From assembly GCF_002929535.1 (NCBI RefSeq), contig NZ_PJJO01000055.1, positions 124,001 through 188,000 of the forward strand: a stretch of DNA of 64,000 bases, in the 5' to 3' direction. The stretch's first letter is position 1. Each line of letters starts with the position of its first letter. The stretch is from Cryobacterium sp. Y11. Its GTDB lineage: Bacteria; Actinomycetota; Actinomycetes; Actinomycetales; Microbacteriaceae. Under the pieces are notes generated by a model. It ran no database searches. It was not told the origin of the DNA and saw nothing but the letters and a program-made list of their open reading frames with translations. This document shows, piece after piece, positions 35,957-43,562 of this stretch. The translations under genes and the position numbers were made by a program.

Positions 35957-36008
35957 TTTGCCGTCCATTCCGAGGCCACTGGGCATGCCACGCACACCGG
36001 TTCGTGAT
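35957..36008 (+). pseudogene. Fragment of a DUF6153-like membrane protein gene
   Basis: One frame reads VADFAVHSEATGHATHTGS and stops. FAVHSEATGH matches FAIHSEATGH in the intact gene at 41977-42414. Only the first helix border survives. It touches the start of the truncated multicopper oxidase frame. Confidence 0.6.
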
Positions 36009-37014
36009 GACGTGCATGCTGCTGCTCATCATTGAGGACCCGCGCGAGCCTTTGTTGTACGACCAGGAATGGGTGATCATGCTCGACGACTGGCTCGACG
36101 GCATCACCGGCACGCCCGAAGAGGCTCTGGACGAACTATCCATGGGCATGGACATGTCCGGAATGGATATGCCCATGACGCACATGCTTATGGGCGCTAC
36201 CAGCACCTACCTCGGCGGTGACGCCGGGGATGTGGGCATGCCCGCTCACCTATTGAACGGGCGGGCCGAGCAGGATGCTGAGGTATTTCAGAGCCGGCCG
36301 GGCAACCGTATTCGTTTGCGGATCATCAATGCGGCCGGAGACACCGCTTACCGGGTCGGGGTGCCGGGGCAGAAGATAACGCTGACGCACACGGACGGGT
36401 TTCCGGTTCAACACGAAGATGTCGACGCGGTTGTGCTCGGCATAAGCGAACGCATCGATGCGATCCCCACCGTTCAGGACGGATACACGCCCCTTCTGGC
36501 CCTTCCAGAAGGGAAGGACGGCCGCGCCTACGGCCTGATCAGCACCGGCAGCGGCACGGCCCCGGACGCCGCCACACTTCTGTCAATCCTGGATGGCACA
36601 GCCACCGACGGAGGCCGCCTGACAGCAGACGAATCCGTGCTCCTCGCCGCCAAGACGCCCGACCGCATCCACACCATGCGTCTAACGGGCAGCATGGGAA
36701 AGTATGACTGGAGCATCAATGGGCGACGCTTCGACATGACGAAGCCGTTTGCGGGCGCCTTTGACATCAGTCTGGATGAACGCGTTCAGGTCAAGATGGT
36801 CAATGACACCAGCATGTGGCACCCCATGCACCTGCACGGACACAGCTTTCAACTGGCCAACAACGGCGCGCGCAAGGACACCGTCATTGTTCGCCCGAAA
36901 GAAACCGTTACGTTCGAATTCGACGCCGACAATCCGGGACAGTGGATTACCCACTGCCACAACGCGTACCACGCCGCACAAAGCATGATCGGTTTGTTCT
37001 CCTATGTAAGGTAG
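36004..37014 (+). pseudogene. Multicopper oxidase, N-terminally truncated
   Basis: The 336-aa frame contains cupredoxin domains 2 and 3 of a laccase-like oxidase. LLIIEDPREPLLYDQEWVIM is the end of domain 1, and a Met-rich loop (MGMDMSGMDMPMTHMLMG) follows. The C-terminal copper ligands are in WHPMHLHGHSFQL and WITHCHNAYHAAQSM. Domain 1 with its two HxH copper-binding motifs and the export signal is absent, so type 2/3 copper sites cannot form. The ATG start is fortuitous, inside former coding sequence. It is not a copy of the intact oxidase at 39.9-41.4 kb, which is a different lineage (CueO-like). Confidence 0.82.
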
Positions 37015-37083
37015 TGCGCGGCATTGATCACCCGGTCAGATATCCCAACCAAAAGGTGCGCGGTGCCGCGAACGGGGCGGGTG

Positions 37084-37287
37084 TCATCAAGTCGGGGCAA
37101 CCGCCGGGTGGTGTGCGTCAACCACGGCGAAGAAGATCGCTTTGGACCGGTTTACAGCTTGTTTGCGGCAGTTGAGGCCTCTGGGATGAGGCAGCGCAGT
37201 GAGTTGATCCGGTGTGAGATCCGTGTCGACGCGCGGATTGCGGACCGGCTCGACCTGCCCCGAGACGCCCCGTTGGTCAATAGTTAG
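37084..37287 (+). pseudogene. GntR (HutC/UTRA) regulator fragment
   Basis: A frame reads RVVCVNHGEEDRFGPVYSLF then AAVEASGMRQRSELIRCEIR and VDARIADRLDLPRDAPLVNS, then stops. This matches the start of the UTRA ligand domain of HutC-type GntR regulators (YSLF..VE.QG..Q.S....E.R.DA..A..L.LP.DAPLV). The DNA-binding domain and the rest of UTRA are missing. Confidence 0.6.
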
Positions 37288-37313
37288 TCAAGCTGAAGGT
37301 GGACAGAGGAAAC

Positions 37314-37688
37314 TTATTTGTCGACGACGATGGCCAGTCCGGTGGCGGCGGACGCGTCCGTGATGCCACCCGCATCGGTCAGCGTGGTGAATCCGAGGTC
37401 GGCCATGCGGGTGACGGCTGCAGCCGACCGGTTTCCGGTGGCGCAGTAGACGATGTAGTCCCCGTCGATCGGCAGCGCCGCGATCAGTGTGTCGAAGTCC
37501 GTGGATTGCACGTCTATATTGATGGCGTCCTGCAGGTGTCCATCGACATACTCTGCTGCGGTGCGCACATCGATGATGACCGTACTGGAGGAGACCGCGA
37601 TGGAGGGCGCCGCGGCGGGGCTCGCGCAGGCGACCATGCTGAGCAGTGCCGCCATGGCGATTGTGATGGCGGTGAGTGTTTTCTTCAT
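37314..37688 (-). CDS. Rhodanese-domain lipoprotein
   Basis: The 124-aa protein starts MKKTLTAITIAMAALLSMVA with a lipobox-like SMVAC (lipidated Cys 21). A single rhodanese domain follows: VIIDVRTAAEYVDGHLQDAI, then IVYCATGNRSAAAV with the active-site cysteine. It should sit outside the membrane and handle sulfane sulfur or thiols. It overlaps by 4 nt with the upstream membrane-protein gene and is the last gene of a three-gene run whose promoter carries a CsoR-like box, so a copper or persulfide-stress role is likely (inference). Confidence 0.88.
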   Translation of the reverse strand: MKKTLTAITIAMAALLSMVACASPAAAPSIAVSSSTVIIDVRTAAEYVDGHLQDAINIDVQSTDFDTLIAALPIDGDYIVYCATGNRSAAAVTRMADLGFTTLTDAGGITDASAATGLAIVVDK

Positions 37689-38242
37689 GGCTGGGTGTCC
37701 TGACGGGTGCGTGACGCGGGTGGCAGTGTGATCGGCTCGGGGGCGACCTTCCGGGAGCGTGGGAACAAGGGCGTGCAAGTGGTGCAGACCTCGCCCTCAG
37801 TGGACTGTGACGATTCGCTGCGGGTGGAGGCTCGGCGTTCGCTGGCCAGTCGTTCACGCAGGGCCCAAATCACCAGGGTGAGGGCGGCGGCGGCCAGGAT
37901 CGGGCGAGCAGCAACGCTCACGACCGGGTCGAGGGAGCGGGCTTCGGTGGTCAGATAGAGTGCGATCAGACCCAGAACTGGCCACCGTGTGTCACAGAGA
38001 GTTGCGCCAGCGCCGATGGGGGTGCCGATATAACTGGCGACGATCAAGCCGATCACGCTCGCTCCGAGCGCGGTGGCCGCGACCGTCCACCACAGCGCAT
38101 TGCCTGCGCCGCCTACCAGAGGTGCGTAGCCGGTGGCAAGAGCAGTGAACGCGGCTGCGGCAACGAAGGCCACAATCATCCAGCGTCGCGCGGGCCAGAC
38201 TCGGAGGTCAGTGAACACGATCCAAAGCCTCCACCTCAGCAT
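37685..38242 (-). CDS. Membrane protein of a CsoR-box operon (paralogue-like partner)
   Basis: The 185-aa protein begins MLRWRLWIVFTDLRVWPARR and has four to five hydrophobic segments. The tail from about residue 130 is polar and holds a CTTC pair (EVCTTCTPLF). The first 120 residues parallel the upstream protein: a W-P-x-R-R-W start, a central SYIGTPIGAGATLCDTRWPV where the partner has TYVAHPEGAPP, and similar helix spacing. The gene begins 35 nt inside the end of that upstream gene. I do not recognise a characterised family. Confidence 0.75.
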   Translation of the reverse strand: MLRWRLWIVFTDLRVWPARRWMIVAFVAAAAFTALATGYAPLVGGAGNALWWTVAATALGASVIGLIVASYIGTPIGAGATLCDTRWPVLGLIALYLTTEARSLDPVVSVAARPILAAAALTLVIWALRERLASERRASTRSESSQSTEGEVCTTCTPLFPRSRKVAPEPITLPPASRTRQDTQP

Positions 38243-38774
38243 CGGCCCGAGCGGGGAGCTGGCAAGAATTTTCTCGAGTCATGCGCGCATAGAAAGCCCA
38301 GCCCAGCAAGACGATCGACGCGGCGGCCAGATACGGCTGGATCGGCTCGAAAAATTGCATCGCTCCGGTTGTTCCGAGGGCGAGGAGAACCAATTTGTTA
38401 CACACGGGGCACCCCACCGCGAAGAACGTCACCAGCCAGCCAGCCATGCCCACCCGTCCAGCCGCCCTACTAGGCGGGGCGCCTTCCGGGTGAGCCACAT
38501 AGGTGGCGGTGACCAGACCCGTTAAGACCGCGCTGAGGATGAGCACCGGCCACGACCAGTCGGTCGGCGGAATCTCTCGCGAAAAAAGTGGCGTGTCGAT
38601 CAGATCGGTCGGTACCGCGATGAAGACTATCGTGAACACTGCCGTCGCTAGGGCAACCCACCACCGACGAGAGGGCCAGCGACGCAGGTCCCCAAGAAGT
38701 TCCGTCAGCACGAGGCCCCGTGTCACACGCCGTGATGATCTGCCGCTGGCCGCATCGGTTCGTTGGTTATGCAT
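38208..38774 (-). CDS. Membrane protein with a GCPVCNK thiol motif
   Basis: From ATG 38774 (GAGGA 8 nt upstream) the protein has 188 aa and five probable helices. The striking feature is VTFFAVGCPVCNKLVLLALG in the third quarter, a CxxC pair within or at the edge of a membrane helix, like thiol-disulfide or metal-relay membrane proteins. An ATG at 38804 is an alternative start. It is the first gene of the run ending in the rhodanese lipoprotein, and a CsoR-like box lies about 60 nt upstream. The family is unknown to me; transfer of copper, sulfur or reducing power across the membrane is possible. Confidence 0.75.
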   Translation of the reverse strand: MHNQRTDAASGRSSRRVTRGLVLTELLGDLRRWPSRRWWVALATAVFTIVFIAVPTDLIDTPLFSREIPPTDWSWPVLILSAVLTGLVTATYVAHPEGAPPSRAAGRVGMAGWLVTFFAVGCPVCNKLVLLALGTTGAMQFFEPIQPYLAAASIVLLGWAFYARMTRENSCQLPARADAEVEALDRVH

Positions 38775-38834
38775 TCGGTGTGTCCTCGTCTCCTGTTTCA
38801 GCATGCAGTGTTTGTTGCCGTACCGCGTCCCTTG

Positions 38835-38850
38835 ATACCCTAAGGGGTAT
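38835..38850 (-). promoter_or_regulatory. CsoR-like operator 1
   Basis: ATACCCTAAGGGGTAT is a near-perfect palindrome of the ATACCC...GGGTAT type known for actinobacterial CsoR copper sensors. It lies upstream of the membrane-protein / rhodanese run on the minus strand. Confidence 0.7.
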
Positions 38851-39021
38851 CTCGCCGGGTTTCCTGAACGCAGCCAGTCTCGAAGAGCTCACTACCGGCG
38901 TCGAGAATCTCAACAGGGACGACGTGCGCGCCAGTATCGCCGCCCGCTGAACTGCGCGCCCCCGCGAAATAGCTTCGCAGTAGAACCACAGGCTCCGCAC
39001 GCTGTCATCACTTCGCGAACA

Positions 39022-39040
39022 ATACTCCCTGGGGTATAAT
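39022..39040 (+). promoter_or_regulatory. CsoR-like operator 2 overlapping a TATAAT -10 box
   Basis: ATACTCCCTGGGGTAT (39022-39037) overlaps TATAAT at 39035-39040, about 40 nt before the start of the 54-aa Cys-rich gene. Binding there would block the promoter, and copper would release it (inference from CsoR biology). Confidence 0.7.
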
Positions 39041-39077
39041 TGAATGATTAGTTCACCGTTACGAATGGAGATCCTTT

Positions 39078-39242
39078 ATGTGTCGTGCCGTAACGTGCAA
39101 AGTATGCCAAAAAACAACGTGGGCGGGCTGCGGTCAGCACATTGATCAGGTAATGCGAGGCGTGCCACGCAACCAACAATGCGTCGGGCACGTCAAAGAA
39201 AAATCGACCGGATCATTCTGGTCCCGGCTACTCGGACGCTAA
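39078..39242 (+). CDS. 54-aa Cys/His-rich peptide behind a CsoR-like box
   Basis: The short gene has a clear ribosome site (GGAGA six nt before ATG 39078) and reads MCRAVTCKVCQKTTWAGCGQ, HIDQVMRGVPRNQQCVGHVK, EKSTGSFWSRLLGR. It holds five cysteines (C2, C7, C10, C18, C35) and two histidines (H21, H38), arranged like a small zinc- or copper-binding knuckle followed by a basic amphipathic tail. I recall similar unnamed small proteins in many actinobacteria, but no function. Its promoter has the copper-type operator and a perfect TATAAT, so copper-inducible expression is likely. It is easily missed because of its size. Confidence 0.82.
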   Translation: MCRAVTCKVCQKTTWAGCGQHIDQVMRGVPRNQQCVGHVKEKSTGSFWSRLLGR

Positions 39243-39443
39243 CGCCGGCACCCGCTCCGTTTCGTGTTGAAGCCTGCCAGCGCCGGGCAGGGCGCCAACC
39301 GGACCACCTGCGCGACTAAGTGCCTGACGATTGGCCGGGGTGAGGTCATCCTCGTGCGGGGGCCCGGCATGGGCGCAGCCCGCGTGTCAGAAAAGAGTGC
39401 CAGTTGGCGTTGCGGCGCACGGACTTCGCGAACCTGCTGCGTG

Positions 39444-39866
39444 CTACGCGCTGCTGTTTTCTCCGTGCAGCGCGGCTAACGCAGCGAGAAGACGTTCATC
39501 GGCTTGATCAGCAACGTTCTGTATCCCCGGGGAATTACTTAACTGGACCATGGTTTGTGGGTTGATAGCTTGAACCGTGGTGGTGCTCGCTGACGGGCTG
39601 CGGCGAATGACGACGTTGCACGGAAGCAGCAATCCCATGTCGGGCTCTGCTATCAGTGCCTGCTCGGCGAGGGCCGGGTTGCAGGCACCCAGGATCAGGT
39701 AGTCGCCCAGATTGTGTGCGCTTTCCACGCCGAGTTTCTTTTCAAAGGTCGCGTGGACGTCGATTTCGGAAAGAACGCCAAATCCCTGGTTGGCCAGTTC
39801 TTCCCGCACTCTGGAGACGGCTTCTTCGTAAGGCAGCGAGACGGTGACGGTGTGTGCGTAGTTCAT
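39444..39866 (-). CDS. DUF302-domain protein
   Basis: The 140-aa protein starts MNYAHTVTVSLPYEEAVSRV and contains the DUF302 core: GFGVLSEIDVHATFEKKLGV, YLILGACNPALAEQALIAEP and GLLLPCNVVIRRS. AGGAG lies 6 nt before ATG 39866. DUF302 proteins are common in copper and sulfur-stress operons; the conserved cysteines in GACNP and LPCNV could bind metal, but the role is unproven. It follows the multicopper oxidase gene by 46 nt and is probably the last gene of that operon. Confidence 0.9.
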   Translation of the reverse strand: MNYAHTVTVSLPYEEAVSRVREELANQGFGVLSEIDVHATFEKKLGVESAHNLGDYLILGACNPALAEQALIAEPDMGLLLPCNVVIRRSPSASTTTVQAINPQTMVQLSNSPGIQNVADQADERLLAALAALHGENSSA

Positions 39867-39912
39867 TGGTTTCTCCTGATCCATTTTCTTGAATTGATCA
39901 TGGCGGCTGGCG

Positions 39913-41403
39913 TCAGTTTGCGGTGACAACTCCCATCATTCCGCTATCTTCGTGGTCAAGGATGTGGCAGTGGTACACGGTACGTCCGCTGAAGTCGTCA
40001 AACGCAATGCGCACGCGCACGGTGCTGCGTGCCGGGATGTTCACGACATCTTGCCACATGATGTTTTTGACGGGCTGGCCTGACTGTTCGATGATCTGCA
40101 TCGGCCACACGTGCAGGTGCACGGGGTGATCGAGCGGACTGGTATTTGTGAGCAACCATTCTTCCACGCTGTCGAATTGCACGGTCGTGTCGACCCGGGT
40201 GGCATCGAATACCTGGCCGTTGATTGTGGCTGACATCATGCCGCCACCCATACCACCATTCATGTCTCCACTCATGTTCCCGCCCATTCCCATCGCGAAG
40301 ATCAACTCGCGTCGGGCGGTTACGGTAGCCGTGCGTAGGTCACGCGGAACGGGCTGTCCAGGTATGGCGGCGACGGTCGCGACGTCGTCACCGGCCACGA
40401 TAAAGGAGGCCAGCGCGATGACGTCGGCGGCAGTAAAGCTTTCGCGTCCCATCATCATTCCGCCGGACCTGCCTCGATCGTAGGTATGGGCCCGCAGTAC
40501 GGAGGTACCGGCTGTGCCGGTGACGAGAAGGTCTGCCCGGTTTCCGGGGGCCAGCACGACCTCGTTCACTTCCTGCGCGGCTTCGAAACGTCCGGAGTCG
40601 ATTCCGAGAAGGGACAGCTGCTGCCCGTCGAGGCGCAGCCGCAGGTAGCGAGACACGCAGGCATTGACAATGCGCCATCGCTCCCGTTCGCCAGGGCGGG
40701 CAGTCATGCTGGGGGTGAGTTGTCCGTTGACCAGGACGAGGTCTCCTTCTCGTCCTGACATTTTCTCCATCGATGTGCCCGACGGAATTGTTCCTGTGGA
40801 ATCAAGGGTGATGTCGGAAATGACGAGGACGCGCTCCCGGCTGGCAGGAATGGGGTCGGGGTCTTCGACAATGATGGCGCCATAGAGCCCACCAAATACC
40901 TGATCGGCCACGAAACCATGGTGATGCGGGTGATACCAGTACACGCCCGGCGGATGATTGACGGGCAGTTCGTACTGGTAATCAAAGGAGTCGCCGGCTG
41001 CGACGGTGACGAACATGTTGTCGCCGTTGTTCTCGGGTGAGACGTGGAGGCCGTGTACGTGCAGGTTGCTCGGGTCTGCCAGACCATTGCGCAGGCTCAC
41101 GCTGAGGGTATCTCCCGCTCGAACGCGCAGTGTGGGGCCGGGCACGCCACCGTTGTAACTCAGCGCACGCACATCACGACCAGCGATGGTCACCTGTTGA
41201 GGTGACGACTCGAGGTCAACGGCAAGGGCGCCACTGACGCTGCGTATCTCTGCAGGCTCGATGAGGTCGCTCCCGGACGGTGTTGTCGGTGACGTGCCTG
41301 ACGAGAGGCGCTGATTGACGAAGAAACCTGTTCCGCCTACAGCCGTGGCCGCAATCCCCACCCCGCCGAGGATCAGGGCGCTACGGCGACTGAGGGCGGG
41401 CAC
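39913..41403 (-). CDS. CueO-like multicopper oxidase (cuprous oxidase)
   Basis: The 496-aa protein is exported; its start MPALSRRSALILGGVGIAAT has a twin-arginine pattern. All four copper-ligand blocks are present: NLHVHGLHV (115-117), YWYHPHHHG (157-163), HPVHLHVWPM (426-431) and YHCHILDHEDSGMM (478-490, with the type-1 Cys 479 and axial Met). A Met-rich insert (MGMGGNMSGDMNGGMGGGMM) near residue 380 resembles the Cu(I)-trapping segment of CueO. It would oxidise Cu(I) to Cu(II) outside the membrane. It shares one base with the SHOCT gene, and a CsoR-like box precedes that operon. Confidence 0.95.
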   Translation of the reverse strand: MPALSRRSALILGGVGIAATAVGGTGFFVNQRLSSGTSPTTPSGSDLIEPAEIRSVSGALAVDLESSPQQVTIAGRDVRALSYNGGVPGPTLRVRAGDTLSVSLRNGLADPSNLHVHGLHVSPENNGDNMFVTVAAGDSFDYQYELPVNHPPGVYWYHPHHHGFVADQVFGGLYGAIIVEDPDPIPASRERVLVISDITLDSTGTIPSGTSMEKMSGREGDLVLVNGQLTPSMTARPGERERWRIVNACVSRYLRLRLDGQQLSLLGIDSGRFEAAQEVNEVVLAPGNRADLLVTGTAGTSVLRAHTYDRGRSGGMMMGRESFTAADVIALASFIVAGDDVATVAAIPGQPVPRDLRTATVTARRELIFAMGMGGNMSGDMNGGMGGGMMSATINGQVFDATRVDTTVQFDSVEEWLLTNTSPLDHPVHLHVWPMQIIEQSGQPVKNIMWQDVVNIPARSTVRVRIAFDDFSGRTVYHCHILDHEDSGMMGVVTAN

Positions 41404-41654
41404 TACCGCCCCTCCTCAAGCACCCGCAACTGATCACGCAGCTGCTCAGCAGTGATCTCCCCCCGAGCGAAACGCTCCTGAAGAATTTGTCTGGCACCGG
41501 CCGAATCAGCTTGCCTCGGAGCAGTTCTCCCATCATCGCTCCCGGATTTGTTCGACAGTAACCGAACAATGACATAAATGAGCACGGCGACACCTGCAAT
41601 AGCCAACAGGCCAAAGCCCCAGGACCATCCCATATTTCCGTTACCCCACATCAT
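41403..41654 (-). CDS. SHOCT-domain small membrane protein
   Basis: The 83-aa protein starts MMWGNGNMGWSWGFGLLAIA, with one membrane helix at about residues 12-33, a polar linker, and the C-terminal SHOCT helix pair ARQILQERFARGEITAEQLR ending DQLRVLEEGR. Small SHOCT proteins of this kind often accompany multicopper oxidases in Actinobacteria. The Met/Trp-rich N-terminus could contact copper (inference). It is the first gene of the copper operon and overlaps the oxidase gene by one base. Confidence 0.9.
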   Translation of the reverse strand: MMWGNGNMGWSWGFGLLAIAGVAVLIYVIVRLLSNKSGSDDGRTAPRQADSAGARQILQERFARGEITAEQLRDQLRVLEEGR

Positions 41655-41694
41655 CTGATTTGCTTCCTTTCGTTTTTTAAACCGTACCTACAAC

Positions 41695-41710
41695 ATACCC
41701 CTAGAGGTAT
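41695..41710 (-). promoter_or_regulatory. CsoR-like operator 3 upstream of the SHOCT-oxidase operon
   Basis: ATACCCCTAGAGGTAT is palindromic except for one base pair and lies 41 nt upstream of the SHOCT start. The rest of the 41655-41976 gap shows only weak short frames and no gene I can support. Confidence 0.72.
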
Positions 41711-41976
41711 AAATTGTGGCGTGGTGCCACCCTTTCACAGTTGCCGCGCACCGGCTCGACGACTCACACAACACTCAAATAGCTTGCCGACACCTGTGTT
41801 TACGGAACCAAACATGACTGAGAGACGCGGACCAGGTGCGGCATCCGCTATGCTCCCTTGGCGCGTTACAGCGGGCGCTCCAGCCCTTGTTCAGGTTTCA
41901 ATGCCGCCGGTAAGTTATTCTGCTGACGGCACCCTTTGTGGTCAGCTTGCTGACTGGTGGCAATAATGGAGGTGAC

Positions 41977-42414
41977 ATGACGCTGGATCGAACCGCTCGC
42001 CGCAAGGTGGCGCCGATCACACCGTCAACCTTCGTCGCGGTACTTGCTCTTGTTGTTATGCTCATCGGTATTTTCGCGATCCATTCAGAAGCCACCGGGC
42101 ATGACATGCGCACTTCTGTTGTCATGTCGTCAGCAGCGGCTGGTCCGCTCGACGCGACTATCGATACGGCAGTCCTTGCTATAGTGCCCGTTTTGATGTC
42201 TTCAGTCGCTCACGACGGATCATTGAATTGCGCCCTGCTCGCTTTGGCCTGTGTTCTGTTACTCACCCTCGTCGCCTTGATCGGTCTGACTCATCGGCCA
42301 GCCGTGTATCGTCGACTTCTCGATGCCGGTGGCGTCGTGCTCGGTCTTTTGCGCACGATCGCTTTATCAATTTATCGGCCCAGCCTCACTCGTCTTTCGA
42401 TCAGTCGCGTTTAG
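41977..42414 (+). CDS. DUF6153-like small membrane protein
   Basis: GGAGGTGAC precedes ATG 41977. The 145-aa protein has a helix at about residues 17-37 (TFVAVLALVVMLIGIFAIHS), the motif FAIHSEATGHDM, and a second helix at about 85-105 (LLALACVLLLTLVALIG), with a basic tail. Proteins of this pattern occur in actinobacterial copper clusters, and a His/Met-containing loop may bind metal. The function is not established. A fragment with the same FA(V/I)HSEATGH string lies at 35.96 kb. Confidence 0.75.
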   Translation: MTLDRTARRKVAPITPSTFVAVLALVVMLIGIFAIHSEATGHDMRTSVVMSSAAAGPLDATIDTAVLAIVPVLMSSVAHDGSLNCALLALACVLLLTLVALIGLTHRPAVYRRLLDAGGVVLGLLRTIALSIYRPSLTRLSISRV

Positions 42415-42491
42415 ACCGTGCTGCCGTTTTCGAAGCCAGAACTGGCTTTGGAAACTTCGCTGTGCCCACGGCTAAACGTACCGACGGCTAG

Positions 42492-43427
42492 ATGCTGTTC
42501 CGAGATCTGATTCACCTGCAAGGACGATGTACATGCACTCCGCACAATTTTCTGTACTACCCACTTTTCACCTCCTGGTCGCCCGTGGATAGCGCCGGTC
42601 ACGTCGCTACGGCACCTGAGGTCGCCGGTACGCAAGCGCTCCTGTCACGTCGCGACCTGCGTGCGCTGGAACAACGTGTCGCCGCACAGCGATCGAATCC
42701 GCCTGCACCGGCACGATCCGTGCCGAAACGAGCGTCAATCCGCCAGCGTGCCGCCGCCGGTGGTGCAATGGCGTTGATCGCCCTGTTCGCCATCAGCACG
42801 TCCCTGCCCGCTCTCGCCGTCAACCCGGAAACGGCTCAGGCATCGGTAACGACCACGGCCCAGACCGACAAGTTGCAAACTGTCAGCACGTCCAGCGCTG
42901 CAGCGGTGCATATTGATCGCGATGGGTTCACCGTCACCGACGCGCCGGAGCCTACGTCGTACACGACGAGTGCAAGCAACGGAGCGTGGTCCAGCCTCGT
43001 GCCCAGCCAGCTGAGCGATCAAGGATGGGCGTTGCCCGTCCTGGGCAGAATTACGAGCCCGTTCGGTCCACGACCGAACAAGCCCGTTGATGGTGTCGGC
43101 GATTACCACAACGGGACCGATATTGCCGCTCCGTGCGGCCGGCCCGTCTTCGCCGCGACCGGAGGAAAAGTTGTCGACGCGGGCTATCAGGGCTCCTACG
43201 GCAAGTGGGTTCTCATCGACCATGGCAATGGCGTTGAGACCGGGTATGCCCACAACAGCAAACTGCTCGTCGATGCCGGGCAGCTGGTCGTCGCTGGCGA
43301 AATTATTGCAGTCGTCGGCACGACGGGCGCATCCAGCGGCTGCCACGTGCACTTTGAAACGCTGGTCAACGGCGCACGCGTAAATCCGCAATCATTCATG
43401 AGCTCTCGAGGAGTCACCCTGGGCTAA
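42492..43427 (+). CDS. M23-family (LytM) peptidoglycan endopeptidase
   Basis: The 311-aa protein has a cytoplasmic basic stretch (RSVPKRASIRQRAAAGGA), a membrane anchor at about residues 88-110 (MALIALFAISTSLPALA), a variable region and a C-terminal LytM domain. The zinc ligands are in DYHNGTDIAAP (H and D) and GCHVHFETLVNG (HxH). It should act on cell-wall peptides outside the membrane. The first 30 residues from the ATG look atypical, so the GTG at 42585 may be the true start. Its place inside a metal island is unusual; wall remodelling or entry of mobile DNA are possible reasons. Confidence 0.85.
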   Translation: MLFRDLIHLQGRCTCTPHNFLYYPLFTSWSPVDSAGHVATAPEVAGTQALLSRRDLRALEQRVAAQRSNPPAPARSVPKRASIRQRAAAGGAMALIALFAISTSLPALAVNPETAQASVTTTAQTDKLQTVSTSSAAAVHIDRDGFTVTDAPEPTSYTTSASNGAWSSLVPSQLSDQGWALPVLGRITSPFGPRPNKPVDGVGDYHNGTDIAAPCGRPVFAATGGKVVDAGYQGSYGKWVLIDHGNGVETGYAHNSKLLVDAGQLVVAGEIIAVVGTTGASSGCHVHFETLVNGARVNPQSFMSSRGVTLG

Positions 43428-43562
43428 ATTCGTCATGCCCTACCGCGTTACTTGGGTGCTGTCAGTGCCGCTCATCGCGACCCAGCGGAGCAGTCATCCG
43501 CTACGAAACGACGTGGATGCGGGATTGCGGCCGATGCGCGGGCTGTAGCGGCCAGAATCCGC

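Noticed and set aside
38720..38950. Plus-strand frame ending ASLEELTTGVENLNRDDVRASI, considered as a csoR fragment
   Set aside because: It runs through the CsoR-like operator, lacks the Cys-His-Cys signature of CsoR and has no ribosome site.
39264..39479. 71-codon plus-strand frame rich in Cys and Arg
   Set aside because: No plausible start region or family, and its end overlaps the DUF302 gene; the gap 39243-39443 shows nothing I can support.
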